A stretch of 64,000 bases of DNA from Dastarcus helophoroides. Taxonomy: Eukaryota > Arthropoda > Insecta > Coleoptera > Bothrideridae. Where the stretch lies: positions 37,623,435-37,687,434 of the forward strand of contig CM053325.1 of NCBI GenBank assembly GCA_028583605.1, in the 5' to 3' direction. The notes under the pieces were generated by a model that was not told the DNA's origin, made no database searches, and saw nothing but the letters and a program-made list of their open reading frames with translations. Made by a program: the position numbers and the translations under genes. Shown in pieces: positions 34,086 through 45,610 of the stretch (positions within the stretch are counted from its first letter, which is position 1; each line of letters opens with the position of its first letter).

Positions 34086-35777
34086 GAGGAACTGCAGCAT
34101 ATTTGAAATACCAGATTGTTTTTTGGGAATGAGTAGTGAAGGAAATGGGTTAGTTCAATAAAAATGTACCAAATTATTGAAAAGGTATTATTCTTTAATA
34201 ATACAAACAATCGTACAAAACAAAGACAAGGAACCTTTTTAAAGTATCTACCAAACGGAAAAACTTCAAAAGCGCCATTTGACTTATGGTTCAGGTAATT
34301 TGAAATACAGTATTTCAAATTATATTCACTTTTTTTCTTTGGAAATTGCTTACATTTTTTTAAAAACTAATGAATCTATTGTCTTTGCAACATATCTATA
34401 GTCTCTAGTAATCAAGCTTATCAATATTTTTACCAAAATAAACTACAATAATAACATTATCATGTTATTAATAATCACAGCTCAATTTTAGTTTAAACTC
34501 AGAGTTAACTATTGTTAGTTATTATTTTTGCAGTAATACATACCGAATTCATAACCACCACAAGCAGCCTGAACCCACAACTCACATATTAAGCACTGTA
34601 TTCATTCTTTACCTCTTTTATCCTTACTATATATCTCAGTAGGGGCTGCAGTCTCATTTCTCGTTACTACTTCGTCTGGCGAGTTTGTGTTATTTCCAGA
34701 GATAGCACCAAGATTCGAATCTGATAATTCACTAACAGTCATATTTTTTTGTTTGCCTGTTTTACTATATTTTCTTGCGTTTTTGTTAGCCATTTTTCTC
34801 TGCAATCTGTTCTCTTTATCAGACTTTTTAAACTGTGCATTCCCAAGATGCTTCCTATAAGGGTAACTTGAAATTATTAATTATTATTTGCTGGCTTACG
34901 GCCTTTATTGCTAGTTCTCTGTTTTATTCTGGGCACGGGGGAAATACGAGAGGAAGTAACAAGGAAGTGAATTCCTGTCTTAATAGTTGACGGCTCTGGT
35001 TCAGTTTCATCAAAATTCTCTAATCACAGAGAGGTATCTACTTGCGAAATGTGTGCCGTTAGAACAGTTTGAAGATTTTGGTGCTCTTCAAAATCTGCAG
35101 CAGCGACCATGTAATCAGCTTGAGTAAATACACTTAGATTAAACGGATATATGCCACCAATAACTTTATTCCCTATCAATTCAGTTGGAAAGTCCTTATC
35201 ATTAACAAATCGAAAAAGTATCGACCTAGGAACCTTGAAGTGTTTAGCTGCCTTTAAGTATCCCATTCTCTTTTCTCGAAGAGCGGCAATAGCATTGGAC
35301 ATTTCCTCCTTCTCACAACTTTTTCTTGTCTTATATTTGTGAGATGCTTATAAAAAAGTGCATGCAATTTTGAATATTCCAAATTATGTTCTCTGACGTA
35401 TTCCAAACTAACAACATGACATTCTAATCTAAAAATCCATGTCACATTTTTGATTCTAGAAATACTCGCGAAATCAAAAAAATCATAGACCGAAAAGGTC
35501 ATTTAACAGTTTAAAAAATAACTAAGATATACTTATTGGAGTAAACTATTATCAATAATGACATTCTTACCGAAAAAGTTTTTAAAGTTAACGTCTCGTT
35601 CCCGGGTGGCTGGTAGCAGGAACATTAAGATGATGCTCTGTTTTTAGTATTCATTGCCTTCGTATGTCACATGATGTTATTTGTAAAGTAAAAAACCACA
35701 GATGACATTTATATTATTTTTAGATATCTAAGTATTCCAAGTTACCTTGGAGTATTCCAAATATGCTGCAGTTCCTC
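34086..35777 (-). mobile_element. Pogo-like DNA transposon, internally deleted
   Basis: The inverted ends 'GAGGAACTGCAGCATATTTG' (left) and its exact inverse with one mismatch (right) are flanked by TA at 34084-34085 and 35778-35779. 'GTATTCCAA' or 'TTTGAAATAC' motifs recur just inside both ends (about 34102, 34300, 35397, 35732, 35753), as expected for subterminal transposase-binding sites. The interior encodes, on the minus strand, the DNA-binding and C-terminal parts of a pogo-type transposase without the catalytic centre. It is therefore a non-autonomous deletion derivative. Confidence 0.78.
34602..35343 (-). pseudogene. Pogo-like transposase remnant lacking the DDE domain
   Basis: The reading starts near 35343 with a pipsqueak-type helix-turn-helix: 'KYKTRKS', then 'AIAALREKRMGYLKAAKHF' and 'VPRSILFRFV'. 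Directly after 'FPTELIG' the sequence jumps to 'GGIYPFN', a motif that normally lies after the third catalytic aspartate, so the whole DDE core is deleted. The 92-codon frame (35024-35302) holds both parts. In another frame the typical C-terminal block follows, 'ISPVPRIKQRTSNKGRKPA', then after a small frameshift a basic stretch 'YRKHLGNAQFKKSDKENRL' that runs into the 67-codon frame at 34602-34805. The DNA-binding domain is intact to the eye. A repressor-like use of such a truncated protein is conceivable, but nothing here shows expression. Confidence 0.75.
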
Positions 35778-35779
35778 TA

Positions 35780-36285
35780 TTTACTTTCAGCTTACATTAA
35801 TTGTGAAAATTCATGCTGCGTAGTTCTATTTTAAAATAAATCTCTTACCTAATTTACTTTTAATAATACCAAAGTTTTTGACAGAAATCACAGACTTAAC
35901 GGACATTTTCGACTTTGTTGACTCTTGTCAAAATTTGTTGCTTTTATTTCGATTTTATTTTCAAAATTGGACTTTTACTTAAAAGCTTTTCTTTGGGAAA
36001 TCTCATTTTTTTTCTATATTCCAACTTTTTCTTATCAAAAGTCGGCTATTTTTGTAAAAAGTTTTTATACCTCTAAATAAAAAGTTTAATCGATGTTGTA
36101 TTAAAAGAAAAACAGTAATTTGTGAACTTTGAGGCATATTTTAATGCAATTTTTACTTTTTTCCCAAAATTTGTTTTTCCGTTGTTCAAAATTTTGACAT
36201 TTCTGACCAGTTTTTAATAAATCATATTTTGGAATTTGTTAACTATGACTTGTTCCCCGAAATGTTGACCTAATAATAGCTCCCT
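35780..36285. repeat. T-rich degenerate sequence left of the SINE
   Basis: 'AAATTGGACTTTTACTT' type blocks belong to the T-rich family. The SINE at 36286 appears to be inserted in it, because the same T-rich family resumes right after the SINE. Confidence 0.5.
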
Positions 36286-36556
36286 TTTGCAGCGCTATGG
36301 GAAATAGCAGGTATAGGCTGCTACTACTACTACTAGGGCCTAACTAGGGCCGAACGGCATACGAGGAAGACAGTGTGGCCAACACTTCAGCCGCCTATTA
36401 TTACCTCGAGTTACACATGAGTACTCGTTTCATTGAGTCAACCTTGGGATCCAAAGCGTTTCTTAAAAACAGAGGGGGGGAATGAAGCTGCCAGCGGGAA
36501 TCGAACACTGCTCTCTTTGTATGTTCAGTGCCCATAACACTGGACCACGGTCCCCT
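36286..36556 (-). mobile_element. tRNA-derived SINE
   Basis: On the minus strand the element begins 'GGGGACCGTGGTCCAGTG'. The second half of that motif, with the following TTAT, acts as an A box, and a B box 'GTTCGATTCCCG' lies at 36495-36506. The spacing is as in tRNA-derived RNA polymerase III promoters. A body of about 150 bases unrelated to tRNA follows, and the tail contains a short TAG repeat (36321-36335 region). The flanks 'CCCTTTTG' and 'CCCCTTTG' may be a target duplication. It is not a functional tRNA gene: cloverleaf arms do not close and the sequence continues well past tRNA length. GC content is far above its T-rich host sequence. Confidence 0.8.
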
Positions 36557-38900
36557 TTGACCATTTCCTTGAAATTTCGGCCTTACTTTCAAAATTCACC
36601 TCTTTTTAGAATTTCGCCACATTTGTTAAATATCAACTTTTTCCAAATATTTCAACTTGTATGTAAATACAACTTGGAACTTTGACCTGTTTTCCAAAAA
36701 TTCGAGTTATTATATTTTTGCACATTCCTGCTTTTCTCTCCAAATTTATCCTTTCATTGAAAATTAAATGTTCTTTAAGTTAAATCTTTGTTGATAATTA
36801 TGAAGCTCATTATATTATAGCAGCTTCATAATAACTTAGAACATGATGCGTTAGTTACCTATTATAATACCTTAGATACAAATTTTGTTTTAAAAATTTG
36901 TTGATTTTATTATGTCACGATTATTAGCGATTTAAACAATCTTGGACGTGGCCAGACGACTCGACTAACGCCTCATTATCTGGCAACGTCCTCGATTATT
37001 ATAAATTGCATAATAATCTCGTTACATTAATAGCAATTTTCTTGGAAAGTTCATGTTTTTCTTATTTAAGTCTCAATTAACTGTCAAAGTTAAACGTTTT
37101 GCTTAAATTCGCTTTAAAAAAAATTTGACTTTCTCAAATATGGACAGCTTTCTAAAAATTTTTAGTTTATTCCCCAAATTATTTATTTCTGTCGAAGCTA
37201 TACCCCTTTTCTTAAAATTGAACATTTTCCAATATTTTAAATCTTTTTAAATCAGTCTTGTTCTCATGCATTTCACTTTCAAGATTCTATTTAAATAAAA
37301 AATTTAATTTTTTGAACCTATTTTCGATATTTTAACCTTTTTCCTCAAAATTCAACTTTTCAAGATTTCTTCAAGATTTCCCAAAATAACTTTTTGTTGA
37401 AATTTGACCGTTTCTTTTATTTTATTTAGAGAAATTTTATTTTCTTCAATTTCATTTAATGTAGAAATTCTTGACCTTTTAAATTCTACGTTTTTCTTAA
37501 GTTTCGTGTTTTTTTAAAATTCGTCTTTTCTTTCGGAGATGCATTATTATTTTCAACATTTAGTGTTTTTTAGTGTTTCTTTTTCTCAAAATTTTAGTTT
37601 ATTTTCACTATTCAACGTTTTTCTATAAAAATTTAGCTTCTAGGAATCTCGGCTTTTATACTATTCAATTTTCTTAGATTTCCTTCCATATTTATTTTTA
37701 AAGATTTATTTCATTCTTAAAAATGTTCATATTTCTTAAAATTTGATTTTCTTTGAAAGAGTTTCATCTTTTTCAAGTTCGACATTTTCCTCAAAGTTTT
37801 TTTTAATGCAATCCTCTCGCCGAATTAAGATGTATGGTAATGAACCGCCTTTTCAACAAGAATAGGTTATGATTGTGATTCGATTTTATTTTTAAAATTT
37901 CTCTTTTTCTTTAAAGTTAAATACAATTTTTTATCAAATTAGATTTTTTTTGCATTTTAAGTTTCTTAGTTGGTCTTGTTTTCGAAATTTTAATTTATCC
38001 TTAAAATTTGACCAATTTTCAAAAAAAGAAATTTAAATACCCATTCCAAAATTTTGAACTTTTTCATAAAATTTGATTGTTCTACAGATTTATTTTTCTC
38101 AAAAGTATTACTATTTTGTCGAAATTTCCCCCTTGTATTTTTCTAAATTTTATTTTATTGCGAAAATTAATGAACTGTCATCTCAAAATTCGGGTCTCTA
38201 GTAAGCTTCGACCTTTTCTAAAGTTCCTCAATGTTCTCGAAGTTTTGTGTTTATTTATAAACCTTTACAAATTTCGTTAGAATTCTACTTTCTCTCAAAA
38301 TATTGTTGTCGTTAAAATTTATCTGTCTCAGGAAAGTTTTTTTTTAATTCAAGTGTTGTTGCAAAATTTCGATTTTTTTTCAGAATTTTAATTCTGTTTT
38401 AAATGTATGTCTCTGGATTACTTCATTTTCCTAAATACTCAGCTCTTTTTAAATTTTTTGAGTTTTATTTCAATCTGAGGCTTTCCGTTTGTGAAAAGTT
38501 TGCTTTTTTCTTTCAAAAACATATTTTTCAGGAAAAGTGAAAATTTAGATAATTTTCAAAAATGTCGACAAATATTTCTTAAAATCTTTCAACGTTTCTG
38601 TCTAAATTTCAAGACTGTGTTAAGATTTAAATGAAAGCGTAAAAATCATAAGATCTTTAGATATTTCGAATTTGGCTATTTCTCAAAAGTTTATTTTTTT
38701 TCTTAAAATCAGATCAAACTGATAATAAAATAGGTAAAGAATCCGGAAAAAATTATTATTCAAAATCTCGACCTTTGCTCAAAACTGAAAAATTTTGTCA
38801 AAATTTAAATAAAGTAAGTGAAACTTTCGGGGAAAATTAAACTTTTAACTTTTTTATACAATTTGGGCTTTATAGAAACTTCGGCTAACTAAGTTGAATA
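36557..38900. repeat. T-rich degenerate array
   Basis: Same family as 24800-26860, with many 'AAAATTCGACTTTT' variants. A more complex patch (36780-37020) includes 'GGCCAGACGACTCG' without a recognisable feature. Confidence 0.6.
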
Positions 38901-40138
38901 AAAATATTTCTTACAAATAAGGAGATTTCCTACAAATAAGGTTTATTACCATCGATTCTTTAACAGGAACGTTGAATTTCCTTCACCTGAAGTAAATCAT
39001 ACTTACAACCATAAGTCAAAATAAAAAATGAAAAAAAGTCACTTCTGTAAGGCGTATTTTTTTATGTGCTGCCATTTTGAAAATCGTTAGAAATAAATTA
39101 ATCTGTGAAGAATTCGTCATGTCAGAAACCAAACTCATGAAATTTTTTACCCACAAAAATTGGGAAATATAAAAATTGGACCAAAATTCTTTTTGAAAAC
39201 ATAACTTATGGCTTCTAAAAAATGTTTAATTTATTTTGCACACAAACTTGAATTTTTCTCTTGCCCTGATCAAATATGTCCACAATTATTTATTTTATAT
39301 CATAGTTCTTTACACAATCTTTAGAGCTGTAAAATAATTTTGCTAATTTTTTTATACCAAATGTGATGCCATTCCTAATCCCGGGAATTAAAAGAGGTTG
39401 AATTTTAAAAATCGGCTACATACGTGTCACAAAAAGCATTAAAAACTTGGTTTCATATTAATTTCAAAACTTTACTTGACCCCGCTTAGGGGTTGAGATT
39501 TTAAAATTGTCAAAACACGTGTCTAATTATTTCTTTGATGGATAATTTATGGAAAATTTTAAGTTGTAAAATGCAATTCCTTCAAAAGGCCAATTTCCAA
39601 AGTCCCTTTTTATTACTCACCTATATATATCATGAGTTAGTCAATCTCTTTATAATATTAGTATGGGTTAATGTGTCAGTCGGAAAACCCGGATCAGTTT
39701 TATATTTTCATGCATTGGAAATAAAATGTCGAGAGTTTAATTTGTTCCCTTTATATTTTTCGTATAATATACCGTTAACCACGAGAATGATTTAACAAGT
39801 TGGGGTTTAATAAAGGGTTCTTCAAGTAGTACACCATTAAAAGTAGGGGCTCCTATTTATCTAATACTCATCCGTGAGGATGTCGATAGTTTCACCGGTA
39901 TTTTTAGGTCCCTAGAATGTACTTCTAGAACTTTTTTTGATCAAAATTTAATTGCCTAATCTCAAACAATCATGTCTATCTTATAATATTAAATTTTATA
40001 AGGTTTTCCGTTATTTCTATTTACAATTTTATAATTAGAAATTTGCTAACTGCACTATCGTCAGTAGGGATTATCGATATTTAATGAACACTATCGTTAG
40101 TAGAGACTGTTAATGTTTAATGAACATTAAAAAATTGA
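38901..40138. other. Unassigned AT-rich sequence
   Basis: No supported feature. The 86-codon frame at 39535-39795 has no recognisable domain. Confidence 0.4.
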
Positions 40139-40562
40139 ACAACAAATCTTATCCCCTAAAACCAAGAAAAATTAAAAAACCCATCAAATAAGGCTCTAAC
40201 GCGTTTCGATATCCAAGCTATCATCTTCAGAGAGATACTAATACCAAATCCTAAAATTAATCCATATATTCTAAGAATATTCACTTTAAGCATGATCGAA
40301 TGTGAACGCGCATGGGCATCTAATTATACACCTCGCACTGTCACAATTCCTTATTTATCAACCTTGAGTATTTTAAACAGAGATGAGTGGCCTATAGTCC
40401 CAGCGCAACCATTCATAAGGTTGTTCCCAGTCTTATGGATGGCTAACTTTTTACATGCATTTAATATCGAATTCTTATTAACTACTCTTAACAGTTCAAT
40501 ATTATTATCTGTCCTATGATCTAATTCAAAAGCATGTCGAACACACTCAGTTCTTCGGTACC
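40139..40562 (-). mobile_element. Penelope-like element, 3' end fragment
   Basis: This is a 5'-truncated copy on the minus strand: the last part of the coding frame (40351-40560) plus the 3' noncoding tail to about 40139. The tail shares 'GAAACGCGTTAGAGCC' and 'CTCTCTGAAGATGA' with the inverted piece at 331-620. The truncation point lies at about 40562, where similarity to the sense copy at 619-1107 stops. Confidence 0.75.
40351..40560 (-). pseudogene. Penelope-like polyprotein, C-terminal 69 residues
   Basis: An open frame without its start. It encodes 'RRTECVRHAFELDHRTDNN', then 'LNACKKLAIHK' and ends 'FKILKVDK' before TAA at 40351-40353. It is colinear with residues that follow the GIY-YIG domain in the copy at 619-1107, and, unlike that copy, its frame shows the normal end of the protein. 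In the intact family this tail follows the endonuclease. The upstream endonuclease and reverse transcriptase are absent through 5' truncation. An ORF on the opposite strand (40292-40519) is an antisense artefact. Confidence 0.72.
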
Positions 40563-41057
40563 TAAAATAACTCTAATTAACCTAACTGAAAAACGATTCA
40601 TTCATGTATTTATCTAGGTCGCCCTTTCCAGAATATTCGATTTCTAGAAAGTTCTCGAACAGATACCTCTGTATAAGTCACTCCATTCGACAACCGCGCG
40701 GGTACATTTTAGAAATGACTTTATTGAAAGAAGTCCATGCATGTTACAACTATACTAATAACTAGTTCAATCTGAATACATTTGCCCTTGCATTGCTCTG
40801 CGAATGATTACATCCCTTTTTCAATGTCATGCTATTTTACTGACTGAGAATTTTCATCTAATAATATTCTGTCAGAATATCACGAAATTGGCTACTTGAC
40901 TTGCGCGTGCAAGTAATATGTCAGAAGCTGAATAAGTCCAACGTTTACGGGAATGGCACTATAGCTAATTCGTTAACTACGAGATAACTAGATGAAACAA
41001 ATAATACTGAAAGGATAGATAAACAACTCCGTTTAAATATAAATTTGTACAAATCAC

Positions 41058-41486
41058 TCAAGCCGGATCGGCTTCCAGATGAATCGTCAGCTTCCAACAA
41101 AAGTAATTACATATAGCAACGAAATTTGCAATGAATCCAGACACTTCCCAACCCGTTGATTGATATACTGTTTTCAGATGGCACCCAGGCATCACCTTTA
41201 ATTGTCGGCATTCGTGCTTTGTTAATGACATCCATGGCCGGCTCACCTTAAAGTTGTAAGCTGCCTTACGTCTATGACGTAATATATGGACCATTGTGTT
41301 AGGGGTAAAAATGTTGCGCGCCGTAATAACACGTGTGATTGAAGCCCGAGAGACTGACAAGAATGCTACTTGTTGAGCGGACTTTTGAAGAACACTTTAC
41401 CGTGTGGTTGACAGGGACTCTTCAACCGATGAACGCTGGAATATGGCTCGGGCGAAGCATTCTTCTTGTGTGTCCGTTTCTATCAT
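41058..41486 (-). pseudogene. Helix-turn-helix-like ORF, possible transposase remnant
   Basis: On the minus strand a frame from the ATG at 41486 runs to 41058 with a single in-frame TAA (41387-41389 region). After the stop it reads 'SVLQKSAQQVAFLSVSRASI', a spacing of small and hydrophobic residues like the helix-turn-helix of Tc1/mariner-type transposases or homeodomain-like proteins. A basic stretch 'ILRHRRKAAY' follows. The rest of the 100-codon frame has no recognisable motif and no catalytic residues can be pointed out. GC content is higher than the surroundings, which favours former coding sequence. The family is uncertain; it may be a chance frame. Confidence 0.25.
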
Positions 41487-41489
41487 TGT

Positions 41490-42785
41490 GCTTTTTTCTA
41501 TAGTGATGAAATGGTGGTTTAATGGCTTCGAGACTTAATTATACCTGAACGTACTGTTGCTGAGTGTATGTTTCGAATTCATATGCAAATTTAAAGAGCC
41601 TCCATGTAAAGCTACCGTTTTTTAAGCTATCTATTTTAAATGGAGAACTTAAAAAGTTTTCCATTCAAGTGAAACCGTAATAAACTAAATATAACCAAGT
41701 TGATAATATTTTACTATTAATTAGTAATTAGGTATACATATAAAATTACTGTAAGTCTGGGAACGCATTTTCATATAGCATATTGTCATCCTCTTTTTCA
41801 TTAAGCGTGCTCTTTTGAAAAAAAATTGTTAACCCAGAACTCATTGGAAATCTGCAAATATGTGTAGTATTCTAGTCCTTAGCCACTAGAAGGGAGTGAA
41901 GGGAGTCTTCAGAACAAATTACATAATCTCAATGTATTACTCCGGCGCCTCCACCAAATTTATATCTCCAACATTTAATTATTATATCACTAAAATATTT
42001 TGAGATAATTCAAGTGACAATTAAGAAATTGTATTAAGGACAAAGACAGCAAAAGCAGCAATAACAATTCTACAAATCGTTGTCTGCATATCAGTAGCTA
42101 TAAAGTGAAACTTCGCAAATTAGTGACCGTGCAGGTGTATCAAACTACAAAAATCAAATTAATCTACTTTGTACCATGCAAGTTATATGAATATAAGATT
42201 AAGTTACCCTTATCGCTATAATTTGTAATATGCAAGTTTTATTGTCTCTGAATAATACGCGCGAACAATAAATAGCCGTCATTTGCCATAATCTAAATTC
42301 ATGCCACATAATTTGTCGTTATTGCCTTACATTTTAATTAAAACAAAAGCGATATTTCAAATAATAACGTGCTTTATCAACGGTCGGCAGTAAATACCGA
42401 CTGCCGTTTCTATTATATGCAAATAAATGTTGTTCAAACTGTAACGTATGGACTTATTGAGCCATACGTTTTAAACATATTGTTGTATGAATCGTTATGT
42501 TTTACTTAAAGAGACTTATGGCCTCTTTGTTCACGAAGAGACCGCGAAATGTGCCAATAATGTCGATGATGCATTCTAAATTGAAACACGAATGATTTAA
42601 AGTTTTATACCGCCAAGACCTAATTAATTTTAGATCAAGTGATCAGTGATCTGGGGTCTAGCATTTTTGATCAAACATCGATTTTGAAATCGACATGAAT
42701 ATCAATAACTGAACACCTACTATCGACAACAAGCGAAATCAAAACATTGGTGTTCTTAAACTTTGATACACAAATTTCTTCAACG
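41490..42785. other. Unassigned, more complex sequence with a short hairpin
   Basis: No gene recognised. 'AACGTATGG' (42443-42451) and 'CCATACGTT' (42462-42470) form a perfect 9-bp stem with a 10-base loop. The region 42240-42600 has few long homopolymers and could be conserved noncoding DNA. Confidence 0.35.
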
Positions 42786-43236
42786 AAAACTCGACCCCCA
42801 CTGTAACTAGAAAACCGAAATATATTTTAAAATTTGCCAAATCATGTTTTCATATGTTCATTCTCTTAATCCGTACCAATCCCCACTTTAAAATTTCTAA
42901 TAAAACTACCCTACTTGTAGCACAGCATTTTTATAATGGCTATTTAAAGTGTTTTTTATGAAATCAAGTTTATAAGGCCAAAAAATAGGTAAACACTCTT
43001 AGCGTTTCACATTGTTACTCGAATGTGGATTTCTCTTTAATTCTCAAACAATTCCAAAAAACAGTGTATTGCAAGTTCTATTCGAAGTTTTAAAGTGGGG
43101 ATTGAGATTAAAGGGATAAAATTATCAAGTTAGCTTAGGCGTCAAAAATGATTTCCCCAAAAACATAAATCGGCAAGTCTCGGCAAATTCCAAAATATAT
43201 TTCAGTTTTCTAATAATAGGGGAAGTCACGTTTTTG
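42786..43236. repeat. Foldback repeat with arms of about 130-150 bp
   Basis: The left arm (about 42786-42915) contains 'AGAAAACCGAAATATATTTT', then 'AATTTGCC' and 'CCAATCCCCACTTTAAAA'. The inverse of the right arm (about 43080-43236) contains the same blocks in the same order with small indels. The centre is AT-rich without coding capacity. Probably a miniature element; no target duplication was recognised. Confidence 0.6.
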
Positions 43237-43399
43237 TTAGGAGACCCTATGTATAGGGTCTTCCGACTAGTTAATAGTGTAAAAAATATATAAAAGTAAT
43301 TCACTGATCTCAAAAAAATAAAGACTTCAAAACATAGATAATATTTCCCAAGGGAAATCAACTTAAACAAAAAGTAGAAATTTCGATATAAACATACCA

Positions 43400-45430
43400 A
43401 TTTCGAGCAAAAAATAGCAATTTGTAAACATACAAAAAGTTGAATTTTAACAGAAATTCAACAAAAAATCAATTTTAAGAATTAAAACAAAATAAAAATA
43501 AAAAATTCAAATTTAAATCTCTCAATTTTTGGGAAAAAAATCTAAATTCCGGAAAATCAAACCATTATAAATAGTAAATCTTTAGTTTTTAAAGTTCATA
43601 TTGAAAGAAGGTTAGATTATTATTATTAATATTTTGATATTTTCCGATATTTCAACTTCTTCAACAAGTTTAAATTTTAATCTGAAAAGTTCGATTGAAT
43701 TGATATATTCGTTTTTTTTTATCGAAATTTGAGCTTTAACCGCACAATGGTGTTTCGTCTTAAAAATGTTGGTTTTCCATTCAAAATTTGAACTCTCTAC
43801 ATTTGGTAAGTTTCAACTTTTTTACTTTTACACTTTTTGCAAAAATGCCAAGTTTTTTGTAAATTTCGACTTAAAAAAATCCTTTTTTGCAGTTGTTTTT
43901 ATACTTACATTTGACTTTTTTTTTTTGAAAAATGCGACTTTCTTTGAAAATTTTGAATGTATTGAAAATATCTTTGATTTCAATTTTTTTTCAAACATTT
44001 CATAGTTTTCTAATGATTGGTTTTGCAAATTTCATATTAGGATGTAGGCCATTGTTTAAGAAAATTTACCTTTCCTTAAGTTTAGATTTGTTTAATACCT
44101 TAACATTTTTTAAATCCCGACTTTTTTTTAAATGTCCACTATTGAAATTTTTCACCTATCCTTAAATATTTACATAATTTTTTTTGTTAATGTCGATTTG
44201 TTTTTTTTTTAATCTTATTCTTTTCATGTAGAGTGGGTTGTAAATTTCAACTTTTCAAAAATAATTGTAAATTTAATAATTTTAGTTTGCTTTTCTTAAA
44301 AAGCTAAGCTTAATTATAAATTTAAACTTTTTTGGAAATTTCGACTTTCTTAGCATTTCCACTTTACCCTAATTTTGTTTTTTTTTATTTTATCATTTTT
44401 GATTTTTTCAAAATGTCAAAGTATTTCAAATTTTTGCTTTTTAAAAGTTTCCGTTTTTTTCTAGTTTGTTCCAATTGCCAACATTTTCATTTACTTTTCT
44501 GTGAAAATGTTGACTTTACCTAATTTTGATTCGTAATTGCGTCATTTTTAGAGATTTACTGTTTGTCTTGAAAAATTCGACGTTTTTGAAAACGTTTATA
44601 TTATTTTTCTATTTGATTTAAGAATTTTTAATTTTTTTTCAAAATTTCGACTTTTTGAATGAGTTCAGCACTTATTAAAACTTTCAGATCTTTTGTGAAA
44701 ACATTAACTCTTTTTAGGAATCACGACTTATTCTTGACATTCTTGAATTTTTTTAATCTCGAGGATTGAAAATAAATTTGGAGAATTTAAGTCCAAAATA
44801 TTAACTAAAAATAAAACTTAAAATCGTAAATTCAGATTTTGAAAAGAATAAAAATTTCCGAAAAAAACTTAAATTTTTTCCCAAGTTTAAATTTTCCAGA
44901 TTTTCCAAATTTCCCGAAATTTTGATTTCCAATTTTTTCATTTTAATTTTTTCCTCGAAATTTCATTATGACATTTCAACTTCACTCAATTCAGAAACTA
45001 AATCAAAAATTTGGTTTGAACTTTTTAATCACAGTTTAAATTTTTCAATCTTTAACTTTTTGAAAAAAAAACTAAAAATTCCAAATGTAGTGCAAATTTT
45101 CTTAAAAAATGTTTAAAAATTCGTTATTTTAATTTTTTTTAAATTTTTGTTATATTGCAATTTTTTAGTGTAAAACTAAAATTTTCCTTGTTGCCGAAAG
45201 TTGCTTTAATTTTTTTTTAATTTTTGCAGAATTGTTGATTTTTCTCCGAATGTTGATTATAACATTTCTTTAATTTAGAATATTTTTTTAAAACTTAATT
45301 GTTTTTCTTTGTGTTCTAAGATTGTCGAAGAAATTGCAGTTATTTCAATCGTTGCAATCCTTGCGTATAATTTGAATAAAAAACTAAATATTAAATTATT
45401 ACTCTTCAGAAATAGACACTGAAGTTGATA
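43400..45430. repeat. A- then T-rich degenerate array
   Basis: The first 170 bases are in the A-rich orientation, after which the T-rich orientation ('AATTTCGACTTTCTTAGC' type) dominates to about 45300. Frames of 60-80 codons here are compositional. Confidence 0.6.
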
Positions 45431-45446
45431 ATCAACACAGACACAC

Positions 45447-45610
45447 GTGGTCGCCTTTCCCTCAGTTGGTTAATTAAATGGTGTTATGAGTTAATTGGAC
45501 CGTTGGTCAGTTAGTTAGGTCAATTATAATTGTAGTGCTCTGGAATCAGTTTGGAAATAAAGTGGTTACAATTCACCAAGTATTAATCTTCAAACCGATA
45601 ACGCGAAACA
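45447..45610 (+). mobile_element. Solo LTR fragment, copy 3 (5' truncated)
   Basis: Similarity to the other two LTRs starts just downstream of the TATA box ('GTGGTCGCCTTTCCCTCAGT') and continues through 'GAAATAAAGTGGTTACAATT' (intact AATAAA) to the terminal 'AACCGATAACGCGAAACA'. The upstream half is missing. Confidence 0.7.

Noticed and set aside
36490..36560. A true tRNA gene
   Set aside because: A and B boxes are present, but the cloverleaf arms do not close and the element runs on for about 200 further bases; it is a SINE.
40292..40519. 75-codon plus-strand frame
   Set aside because: It is the antisense of the Penelope-like C-terminal coding segment.
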